The translations under genes were made by a program, and so were the position numbers. Shown piece after piece: positions 1-5,078 of a DNA stretch of 5,078 nt. This stretch comes from Actinomycetota bacterium (GTDB lineage Bacteria > Actinomycetota > Acidimicrobiia > IMCC26256 > JACDBD01): contig JACDBD010000058.1 in assembly GCA_013695115.1 (NCBI GenBank), forward strand, positions 1 to 5,078. The letters run 5' to 3'. A model generated the notes under the pieces. It did not search any database. It worked only from the letters and a program-made list of their open reading frames with translations, and was not told the DNA's origin. Numbering within the stretch: the stretch's first letter is position 1; every line of letters starts with the position of its first letter.

Positions 1-35
1 TCCGTGCCCTGGGCGGCGCCCCCGACGACGACTAA
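1..35 (+). CDS. C-terminal tip of an unidentified gene (partial)
   Basis: Frame 3 reads RALGGAPDDD and then a TAA stop at 33-35. Only ten residues are visible, so the product cannot be named. The acidic tail, the stop and the hairpin that follows at 89-110 fit the end of a plus-strand gene converging on the LOG-family gene. A chance open frame of this length is also quite possible. Confidence 0.25.
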   Translation, partial: RALGGAPDDD

Positions 36-88
36 CTCTTCTGGTCGCGCTCGCTTCGCTCGCCGCTCCCGCACGCAGCTGACTGACA

Positions 89-110
89 GGGGCCCGGGAA
101 AACCGGCCCC
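89..110. terminator. Hairpin between convergent gene ends, possible terminator
   Basis: GGGGCC(C)GG at 89-97 pairs with CCGGCCCC at 103-110, leaving one bulged C and a GAAAA loop. It sits between a probable plus-strand stop at 33-35 and the minus-strand LOG stop at 131-133, so it could serve both directions. There is no T tract on either side, so intrinsic termination is inferred only from the stem and its position. The rest of 36-130 holds nothing I recognise. Confidence 0.4.
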
Positions 111-130
111 CGGTGGGCCGATGGCAGCTC

Positions 131-1189
131 CTAGATCCTGGGGCGGCGGGGCGCGAAACCGTTGAGGCGGTCGATGAGCGCCCGCAGCCGGGCGTGGTTG
201 CGGCGATCGAAGCGGAGGACGATCCGCTCGAGGTCGACGTGGTCATTGTCAGCCACTTCAGTCGGCGTCGCCTCGATCCGCTGGATGCCGTCACCCCGCA
301 CCACGATGTCGGCGAACTCCTCGCTGAGGGCCGCCAGCTCCGCCGGTTCCGGTGCGTGATGTAACCGGATGACCAGCTTTCCGCCCACGAAGCGTTGCGA
401 GTGGTAGTTGGCGTAGAAGCCGGTGACCTCGTCGACGGCGGTGTCGACGTCGTCGGTCACGAGCACGAAGTCGAGGTCGTCCTTGCCGACGTATCCCCGA
501 CCGGTCAGCTCCGACTCCACGAACGACCGCCAGGACTCCCAGTACGTTCCCCCGGGGACGTCCAGGAGCACGATGGGCGCGGGCTGCGTCTTGCCCGTCT
601 GCACCAGGGTGAGGAGCTCGAACGCCTCGTCGAGGGTCCCGAACCCTCCGGGGAGGAGCACGAACCCGTGTGACTCCTTCACGAAGGCGAGCTTGCGGGT
701 GAAGAAATAGCGGAAGTTGATCAGCTTGGGATCGCCGGCGATGAACTGGCTCGTGGTGGCCTCGAACGGCAGCCGGATGCTCACCCCGAACGACCGCTCC
801 GGTCCCGCGCCCTCGAGCCCCGCCTCCATGATCCCGGGTCCCGCCCCGGTGATCACCATCCAGTCGCGCGCGGCCATCGCGGCTGCGACCCGGCGGGCCT
901 GGTCGTAGAGCGGGTCGTCGGGTTCGGTGCGGGCCGAGCCGAAGATCGCGACCTTGCGCTCGGCGCGGTAGGGCGCGAACACGGAGAAGGCATAGCGGAG
1001 CTCCTTCAGTGCGCCGTTGGCGATCTTCAGGTCGCCGCGGTCGGCGGCGTCATGCGCGAGTCGAAGGGCCGAGACGACCATCTCGAACACGAGGTCGGCG
1101 TTGGCCTCGGCGCCGGTTTCCTCGACCAGCTCGGCGATGGCAGCGTCGAACTCGGCGTCGCCGGTGCGGTAGCGGGGGAGCCGTTCCAC
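131..1189 (-). CDS. LOG family protein (long form), Rossmann-like nucleotide-binding
   Basis: This is a LOG/lysine-decarboxylase-like protein. Characterised members hydrolyse nucleoside 5'-monophosphates to a base plus ribose 5-phosphate, some acting on cytokinin nucleotides. The substrate here cannot be told from sequence. Counting from GTG 1189 (352 aa), the nucleotide-binding glycine motif TGAGPGIMEA is at about 114-123 and the family signature PGGFGTLDE at about 180-188. An RK pair (FTRKLAF) lies between them, as expected for the catalytic site. There is an N-terminal extension of about 70 residues before the Rossmann core, and a C-terminal extension rich in acidic and arginine residues. 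This makes it longer than the roughly 200-aa plant and Bacillus type. No signal peptide or membrane segment is seen, so it is probably cytosolic. The frame stays open to GTG 1231 (366 aa), which abuts the ATG of the divergent gene. I prefer GTG 1189 because a TACCCT box lies 7 bases upstream and the product then begins VERLPRYRTGD, which looks like a natural start. GTG 1195 is a third option. Family call sure, start uncertain. Confidence 0.93.
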   Translation of the reverse strand: MERLPRYRTGDAEFDAAIAELVEETGAEANADLVFEMVVSALRLAHDAADRGDLKIANGALKELRYAFSVFAPYRAERKVAIFGSARTEPDDPLYDQARRVAAAMAARDWMVITGAGPGIMEAGLEGAGPERSFGVSIRLPFEATTSQFIAGDPKLINFRYFFTRKLAFVKESHGFVLLPGGFGTLDEAFELLTLVQTGKTQPAPIVLLDVPGGTYWESWRSFVESELTGRGYVGKDDLDFVLVTDDVDTAVDEVTGFYANYHSQRFVGGKLVIRLHHAPEPAELAALSEEFADIVVRGDGIQRIEATPTEVADNDHVDLERIVLRFDRRNHARLRALIDRLNGFAPRRPRI

Positions 1190-1196
1190 CCTCACG

Positions 1197-1202
1197 AGGG
1201 TA
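1197..1202 (-). promoter_or_regulatory. Candidate -10 box for a leaderless LOG transcript
   Basis: On the minus strand this reads TACCCT, a TAnnnT actinobacterial -10 hexamer. It is followed after 7 bases by GTG 1189. This spacing is typical of leaderless genes, where transcription starts at the first base of the start codon. No Shine-Dalgarno sequence at proper spacing precedes any of the candidate GTG starts. No clear -35 element is seen. Confidence 0.3.
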
Positions 1203-1219
1203 GCGACGTGGGCGCGGGT

Positions 1220-1225
1220 TACCGT
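1220..1225 (+). promoter_or_regulatory. Candidate -10 box for a leaderless plus-strand gene
   Basis: TACCGT lies 6 bases before ATG 1232, again in leaderless geometry, and there is no Shine-Dalgarno sequence before that ATG. With the TACCCT box on the other strand, it would make the 42 bases between GTG 1189 and ATG 1232 a compact pair of overlapping divergent promoters. This is inferred from short motifs only. Confidence 0.3.
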
Positions 1226-1231
1226 GCACAC

Positions 1232-1333
1232 ATGCGTCGCGACCCGTTCCTGATCGGGATCGCGGCGACCGTGCTCGTGCTCGGCGCGGCCGCGGTGGGA
1301 CGTTCGCTCGGGTCTCGCTCGTCCACGAGCTGA
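1232..1333 (+). pseudogene. N-terminal fragment (membrane anchor) of a broken HExxH protein
   Basis: ATG 1232 opens a 33-aa frame ending at TGA 1331-1333. Residues 1-5 (MRRDP) are basic. Residues 6-23 are a single hydrophobic segment (FLIGIAATVLVLGAAAVG), so this is an N-terminal membrane anchor or uncleaved signal sequence. The remainder, RSLGSRSSTS, is out of frame with the HELTH-coding frame that overlaps it. The simplest reading is that this anchor belongs to the gene continuing at 1360-1791 and that the two are separated by a frameshift combined with loss of the intervening domain. A genuine 33-aa membrane peptide cannot be excluded. Confidence 0.5.
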
Positions 1334-1359
1334 CCCACGCGGCCCAGGCCGACGAGCCG

Positions 1360-1791
1360 GTGGAGTTCGATCTTCGGACCGATACCGAGAGCTTTGCTGC
1401 GATCCAGGCGCTGGTCGAGGGCGACGCCATCCCGGTGACGAATCGCTACATCGCCCATCTCGACCACGAGCATCAGCGGCGTTACGAGGACGCGGTCGAG
1501 GACGGCGTGCTCGGGGAACTGGTTCTCCTCGAGATCGTGGCGAGCCGCGGACTCGACGACGACACGGTCCGCGACGCCGCCGAAGGCTGGGGTGGCGACG
1601 CCTACGTCGTCTGGCGCGACGGTGGCGACCTGCGGGCGAGCGTCAACATCGAGATGGACACCGAAGCCGACACGGTCGGGTTGGAGAAAGCCCTACTCGC
1701 GTCGACGGACTCGGGCGACGCTGCGCCCGCGTCGGTGGTGCGAACGGGTGCGCTCGTGCGCGCCGAGCTCATTGTTGCAGGCGCGACCTAG
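1360..1791 (+). CDS. C-terminal part of an HExxH metalloprotease-like protein, probably a broken gene
   Basis: From the first usable start, GTG 1360, this encodes 143 aa. The coding signal begins earlier: the same frame reads RVSLVHELTHAAQ from about 1309, with the HExxH zinc motif (HELTH) at 1324-1338, but it has no ATG, GTG or TTG between there and 1219. HELTHALQ followed by an ALVEGDA segment (here about 1408-1428) is a pattern I recall from large secreted or membrane-anchored actinobacterial proteins of unknown function. In those, more than 100 residues normally precede the zinc motif. Here only the short anchor at 1232 does, and in another frame. The ALVEGDA and GWGGDAYVVW (about 1585-1614) segments look well kept. 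A second internal loss near 1485-1504 is possible, because the section between them seems short and an 8-base CGAGGACG repeat lies there. The gene ends at TAG 1789-1791, overlapping the stop of the convergent kinase. It is probably non-functional unless 1297-1321 contains a sequencing or assembly error. Without the HELTH histidines, a product from GTG 1360 could not be a zinc peptidase. Confidence 0.6.
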   Translation: MEFDLRTDTESFAAIQALVEGDAIPVTNRYIAHLDHEHQRRYEDAVEDGVLGELVLLEIVASRGLDDDTVRDAAEGWGGDAYVVWRDGGDLRASVNIEMDTEADTVGLEKALLASTDSGDAAPASVVRTGALVRAELIVAGAT

Positions 1792-2786
1792 GCGAGCTCG
1801 AGCTCGGCGCGGGCGAGCTCGGCGAGCGACGTCTCGGGGCGGGCACCGAGATGGGAGATGACCTCGGCGGCTGCCAGAGCACCGAGCCGACCGCAGGTCG
1901 CGAGGTCGTGGCCGTGGGTGAGCCCGTGCAGGAACCCGGCGGCGTACTGGTCACCGGCGCCGGTGGTGTCGACGACCTTGGCGACGGGGTGGGCATCGAC
2001 GATGTGCACGTCCTCACCCGCGACGACGACGGAGCCCTGCTCGCTGCGGGTGAGCGCGGCGATCTCGCAGTGCCCGCGCACGTGGGCGAGCGCACCGTCG
2101 AAGTCGTCGGTCTCGTACAGCGAGCGGACCTCGGCCTCGTTGGCGAAGAGAACGTCGACCTGACCCTCGACGAGGTCGAGGAAGTCGGCTCGGTGCCGTT
2201 CGACGCAGAACGAGTCGGACAGCGTGAGCGCCACCCGGTTGCCGGCGTCGTGCGCGAGCCGGGCCGCGTGGCGGAACGCCTCCTTGGCCTTCGGCTGATC
2301 GAACAGGTACCCCTCGAGATAGGTGATGTCGGCTGCTGCCACCACCTCGGAGTCGATGTCCTCCGGGCCCAGCTGGGACGCGGCGCCGAGGAAAGTGCTC
2401 ATGGTCCGCTCCGCGTCCGGCGTCACGACGATCAGGCAGCGTCCGGTCGGCGCGCCCTCGGACGCGGGCGCGGTGGCGAATTCGACACCGATGGCGCGGA
2501 TGTCGTGGGCGAAAACTGCCCCGAGCTGGTCGTCGCGCACGCGGCCGACGAACCCGACCGACGCGCCGAAGGAGGCGAGCCCGGCGGCGGTGTTCGCCGC
2601 GGTTCCTCCCGATACCTCCGTCGCCGGACCCATCGCGTCGTAGAGCGCCTGGGCGCGCTCCGCGTCGACCAGCGTCATCGCGCCGCGCTCGAGGCCGTGC
2701 TCATGGACGAACTCGTCCGACTCCTGGCTCAGTACATCGACGAGGGCGTTGCCGATCGCGAGGACGTCGAGGCGGCGGCCGCTCAC
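1788..2786 (-). CDS. Adenosine kinase-like PfkB family sugar/nucleoside kinase
   Basis: This is a 332-aa ribokinase/PfkB-fold kinase that transfers phosphate from ATP to a hydroxymethyl group on a sugar or nucleoside. The N-terminal substrate-side motif SGGTAANTAAG is at 59-69. The C-terminal PfkB signature DTTGAGD is at 273-279, with the anion-hole glycines and the catalytic aspartate D279. The segments TGRCLIVVTPD, TYLEGYL and ALTLSDSFCVERH match the bacterial group usually annotated as adenosine kinase (AMP from adenosine). Substrate choice within PfkB is hard to read, so 'adenosine' is a best guess and another nucleoside or sugar is possible. The length is normal and no key residue is missing. 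GTG 2786 is taken as the start because it overlaps the FO synthase stop as GTGA (2786-2783) and gives the usual DVLAIGNALVDV opening strand. The frame remains open far upstream only because it shadows the FO synthase gene. It is probably co-transcribed with, and translationally coupled to, that gene. Its TAG stop (1790-1788) lies in the same CTAG as the stop of the opposing gene. Confidence 0.92.
   Translation of the reverse strand: MSGRRLDVLAIGNALVDVLSQESDEFVHEHGLERGAMTLVDAERAQALYDAMGPATEVSGGTAANTAAGLASFGASVGFVGRVRDDQLGAVFAHDIRAIGVEFATAPASEGAPTGRCLIVVTPDAERTMSTFLGAASQLGPEDIDSEVVAAADITYLEGYLFDQPKAKEAFRHAARLAHDAGNRVALTLSDSFCVERHRADFLDLVEGQVDVLFANEAEVRSLYETDDFDGALAHVRGHCEIAALTRSEQGSVVVAGEDVHIVDAHPVAKVVDTTGAGDQYAAGFLHGLTHGHDLATCGRLGALAAAEVISHLGARPETSLAELARAELELA
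1793..1806. repeat. 14-bp perfect palindrome at the convergent gene ends
   Basis: CGAGCTCGAGCTCG is its own reverse complement. It lies inside the last codons of the kinase (…AELELA), two bases beyond the shared CTAG stop site. No spacer separates this gene from the convergent one, so the palindrome could act as a weak hairpin at the ends of both transcripts. It could equally be chance from Glu-Leu codon use (GAG CTC). Confidence 0.35.
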
Positions 2787-4612
2787 GATCCGGGAGTGGG
2801 GGCGAGCAGCTGGACCGGGATGTGCTCCTCGGCTGGCGGCCGGAGCCGCCGGCCCACGGTCTGCACCCGCCCGTAGAGGGTAGTGCGCTGCTCGAGGGTC
2901 CGGCCGAGGGGCTCGACGATCTGGCGGAACTCGGCCTCGTCGAGCTCCTGCCCATGCGACGCGCCCGCGGCGCGGGAGATGTTCTCGTCCATCAGCGTGC
3001 CACCGAGGTCGTTGGCGCCGGCGCGCAGCGCCTGCTGGGCCCCGACAACGCCCATCTTCACCCATGACACCTGGATGTTGTCGATCCAGCCCCGGTACGC
3101 GATGCGGGCGACCGCGTGGATCAGCAACGCCTCGCGGAAGGTCGGCCCGGGCCGGGCTCGCCGCTGCAGGAAGATCGGCGTGGCCATATGCACGAACGGC
3201 AGTGGCACGAACTCGGTGAAGCCGCCGGTCTCCTTCTGCAGCGCGCGCGTGCGCACCATGTGGCGTGCGACGTGCACCGATCGCTCGACGTGGCCGAACA
3301 TGATCGTGATGTTCGAGCGCAGCCCCACTGAGTGGGCGATACGGTGCGCGTCGAGCCATTCCTCGGTGTCGACCTTGTCGGGACAGATCACCGCCCGGAC
3401 CTCGTTGTCGAGGATCTCGGCCGCGGTCCCGGGCAGCGTCGACAGGCCGGCGTCGCGAGCGGCAATGAGGTAGTCGCGCAACGGGATCCCGAGCCGCCGT
3501 GCCCCTTCGGTGACCTCGAGGGCGGTGAACGCGTGGATGTGGATCTGCGGAGCCGCGTCCTTCACCGCCCGCGCGACGGCGAGGTAGTAGTCGCCGTCGA
3601 AGTCCGGGTGGATCCCACCTTGAAGACACACCTCGGTCGCGCCGCACTCGACCGCCTCGACTACGCGCCGCTGGACCTCCTCGAGGCCGAGCAGGTAGGG
3701 GTCGCCCCGCAGGTTCAGGGAGAGCGGGCCCTTGGAGAACGCGCAGAACCGGCACTTGAACGTGCACACGTTGGTGTAGTTGATGTTCCGATTTCGGACG
3801 AACGTGACCGCGTCGCCGGCTGCATCGCGGCGGAGCGAATCGGCAAGCGCGGCGACGCGGGCAAGATCGGGTCCCCGCGCACCGAGCAGGGTGACGAGCT
3901 CGTCGATGCCCGCCTCCTCGCCCGCGGCCACACCGTCGAGCACCTCACCCACCGGTCCGCCGGCGCGGGCCGGCATGGCCAGCGGCAGGATCGGCGGCGG
4001 CGGCTCGTTCCCACCGGCGGCCCAGCTGTCGTCGCGCCCGAGGCCTTCACCGTCGGAGCGCAGCATGACCGGAAACCGAACCGCCTCGTCGAGCCACGCC
4101 TCGGGGGCGTCGACGTACTCGGGGTACACGGTCAGCCGGGGGGCAAGCGTCTTGCCCGCGGCCTCGGTGGCGGCGCGCAGCCGCTCGAGACCGGGCCACG
4201 GCCGCTCCGGGTTGACGTGGTCGGGGGTCACGGGCGACACGCCGCCCCAGTCGTCGATGCCCGCCTGCACCAGGGCACCGAGATCGTGCTCGTCGGTCAG
4301 GTTGGGCGGCGCCTGCACGTGCATGAGCGGCCCGAGCACGAGTCGGGCGGCCGCCACCGCCCACAGGAACTCGGCGCGGTCGCACGGGGGCTCACGCTGC
4401 ATGGCCGTGGCCGGTTTGGGCAGGAAGTTCTGGACGATCACCTCCTGCACGTGGCCATGACGGTCGTGGGATTCGCCGATGGCCAGGAGGGCGTCCACCC
4501 GCTCGGCGCGGGTCTCGCCGATGCCCACGAGGATCCCGGTGGTGAAGGGCACCCGGGCCCGCCCAGCCGCCTCGAGAGTGGCGAGGCGGCGCGCGTTCGT
4601 GACGTCGGTCAC
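2783..4612 (-). CDS. fbiC: FO synthase, C-terminal half of CofG domain plus complete CofH domain; 5' part displaced
   Basis: FO synthase makes 7,8-didemethyl-8-hydroxy-5-deazariboflavin, the F420 chromophore, from 5-amino-6-ribitylaminouracil and tyrosine using two radical-SAM modules. Residues 7 to about 190 are the C-terminal half of CofG, with GIGET at 30-34, QAPPNL at 100-105 and DDWGGVSPVTPDHVNPERPW at about 120-139. After a Pro-rich linker (about 190-217), the CofH module runs from about 218 to 585. It has the cluster ligands C283, C287 and C290 (CTFKCRFC), GGIHPDFDGDYY, LPGTAAEILDNEVR, TGGFTEFVPLPFVH and GGTLMDEN at 537-544. The CofG cysteine cluster is absent from this frame. The apparent start GTG 4612 is an artefact: MTDVTN is antisense to the displaced N-terminal part, and true FO synthase sequence begins at ARRLATLEAAG (about 4594). 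The missing part is at 4592-5078 on the other strand. The product as drawn could not carry out the CofG step. The stop overlaps the kinase GTG by 4 bases. Identity is certain, integrity is not. Confidence 0.95.
   Translation of the reverse strand: MTDVTNARRLATLEAAGRARVPFTTGILVGIGETRAERVDALLAIGESHDRHGHVQEVIVQNFLPKPATAMQREPPCDRAEFLWAVAAARLVLGPLMHVQAPPNLTDEHDLGALVQAGIDDWGGVSPVTPDHVNPERPWPGLERLRAATEAAGKTLAPRLTVYPEYVDAPEAWLDEAVRFPVMLRSDGEGLGRDDSWAAGGNEPPPPILPLAMPARAGGPVGEVLDGVAAGEEAGIDELVTLLGARGPDLARVAALADSLRRDAAGDAVTFVRNRNINYTNVCTFKCRFCAFSKGPLSLNLRGDPYLLGLEEVQRRVVEAVECGATEVCLQGGIHPDFDGDYYLAVARAVKDAAPQIHIHAFTALEVTEGARRLGIPLRDYLIAARDAGLSTLPGTAAEILDNEVRAVICPDKVDTEEWLDAHRIAHSVGLRSNITIMFGHVERSVHVARHMVRTRALQKETGGFTEFVPLPFVHMATPIFLQRRARPGPTFREALLIHAVARIAYRGWIDNIQVSWVKMGVVGAQQALRAGANDLGGTLMDENISRAAGASHGQELDEAEFRQIVEPLGRTLEQRTTLYGRVQTVGRRLRPPAEEHIPVQLLAPTPGS
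4585..4594. repeat. Inversion junction repeat GGCGGCGCGC (second copy 5068-5077)
   Basis: The 10-mer GGCGGCGCGC occurs at 4585-4594 and again at 5068-5077 in the same orientation. Left of 4594, the minus strand reads CofG C-terminal codons (…ARRLATL). Right of it, the plus strand reads CofG N-terminal codons (VRDVGHGERVTF…). The rejoined gene would contain GGCGGCGCGCCGCC, a perfect 14-bp palindrome, at this spot. It is therefore both the breakpoint and a plausible strand-switch site. Confidence 0.75.
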
Positions 4613-5078
4613 GGTGAACGGGTCACGTTCTCACCGAAGGTCTTCATACCGCTGACGATGCTGTGCCGCGACCGGTGCGGCTACTGCACGTTCGCGAAGC
4701 CGCCGGCGCGTCTCGAGTCGCCCTTCCTGCCTCTCGACGACGTGCTGGCGATCGCGCGCCGCGGCGCCGAGCTCGGCTGCCACGAGGCGCTGTTCACGCT
4801 GGGCGAGGAGCCCGAGGCTCGCTACCCCGCGGCCCAATCCTGGCTGGAAGGGCACGGGTACTCGTCCACGCTCGACTATCTCGTCGCTGCGTGTGACGCG
4901 GTGCTGCAGGAGACCGGGCTGCTCCCCCATGCCAACGCCGGCGCACTCGACCAGGCCGCGCTCGAGCGGCTGCGGACGGTCAGCCCGTCGCAGGGAATGA
5001 TGATCGAGACCGTGGCCGAGCGCCTGGGTGAGCCGGGCGGACCTCATCACGGCTGCGTCACCAAGACGGCGGCGCGCC
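4592..5078 (+). CDS. fbiC: FO synthase, N-terminal half of CofG domain, inverted fragment (partial at both ends)
   Basis: An uninterrupted plus-strand frame (codon starts at 4592, 4595 and onward) encodes the CofG radical-SAM N-terminal half. It begins RVRDVGHGERVTFSPKVFIP and carries the cluster cysteines at 4664, 4676 and 4685 (CRDRCGYC, CX3CX2C). It then has the conserved blocks CHEALFTLGE, STLDYL, TGLLPHANAGAL, SQGMMIET and EPGGPHHG, and ends TKTAAR at base 5077. It has no convincing start: the frame runs upstream into the antisense of the other half, and the true N-terminus (I estimate 40-70 residues) is missing. Joined in frame to the reverse complement of 4587 downward, it gives TKTAARRLATLEAAG, the expected CofG continuation. 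No other CofG N-terminal copy is present, so this is the displaced 5' part of the same gene, not a paralogue. It uses the same GC-rich codons as its other half. Confidence 0.92.

Noticed and set aside
42..66. CGCTCGCTTCGCTCGC stretch as a regulatory repeat or hairpin
   Set aside because: It is a simple GC-rich direct repeat (CGCTCG-CTT-CGCTCG), not self-complementary, and common in such genomes. No function can be supported.
1851..2876. 341-aa plus-strand open frame covering the kinase gene
   Set aside because: It is antisense to a well-supported PfkB gene with all family motifs. Its Gly/Arg/Val-rich translation is typical of a high-GC shadow frame.
1788..4612. Idea that the kinase salvages the 5'-deoxyadenosine released by FO synthase
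   Set aside because: 5'-deoxyadenosine has no 5'-hydroxyl for an adenosine kinase to phosphorylate, so the direct link does not work chemically.
4631..5050. 139-aa minus-strand open frame opposite the CofG fragment, which would be collinear with the rest of fbiC
   Set aside because: It shows no FO synthase motif, while the plus strand carries an uninterrupted chain of conserved CofG blocks. It is a shadow.
5071..5078. GGCGCGCC at the very end, an AscI site, as a possible cloning boundary
   Set aside because: It encodes the expected Ala-Ala-Arg of CofG and is part of the palindrome in the reconstructed gene, so chance in GC-rich coding DNA explains it.
1..5078. CRISPR arrays, tRNA or rRNA genes, insertion sequences, transposases, integrases, phage genes
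   Set aside because: No regularly spaced repeats, RNA gene signatures or mobile-element proteins were seen on either strand.

Overview
The window is high-GC DNA with dense coding on both strands, frequent GTG starts, and an FO synthase of the fused CofG-CofH (FbiC) type. This points to an F420-producing actinobacterium, plausibly an uncultured Acidimicrobiia-like lineage. That placement rests on gene content and protein style only.

Layout from left to right. At 1-35 there is the last tip of a plus-strand gene, followed by a hairpin at 89-110 between convergent genes. At 131-1189 (open to 1231), minus strand, lies an intact long LOG-family nucleotide-binding protein. A divergent start region at about 1190-1231 carries a plausible leaderless -10 box for each direction. 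Next, on the plus strand (1232-1791), is what looks like the remains of a membrane-anchored HExxH metalloprotease-like protein. Its membrane segment and its zinc motif lie in different frames and far closer together than I would expect. It meets an adenosine-kinase-like PfkB kinase (1788-2786, minus) tail to tail, with both stop codons inside one CTAG. The kinase start overlaps by 4 bases the stop of the FO synthase reading frame (2783-4612, minus), so these two are probably co-transcribed and translationally coupled.

The main surprise is at the right end. The minus-strand FO synthase frame begins in the middle of the CofG domain and has no CofG iron-sulfur cysteine cluster. The missing N-terminal half, with its CX3CX2C cluster, is on the PLUS strand at about 4592-5078. 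If base 5078 is joined to the reverse complement of base 4587 downward, the two halves fuse in frame at a 14-bp palindrome. The window therefore holds one FO synthase gene split by an inversion of about 0.48 kb, and the sequence stops exactly at the point where the halves should meet. This is either a genuine inversion or, I think more likely, a foldback or assembly chimera. Apart from this and the damaged HExxH gene, the content is ordinary. I see no evidence for a new defence, mobile or RNA system.
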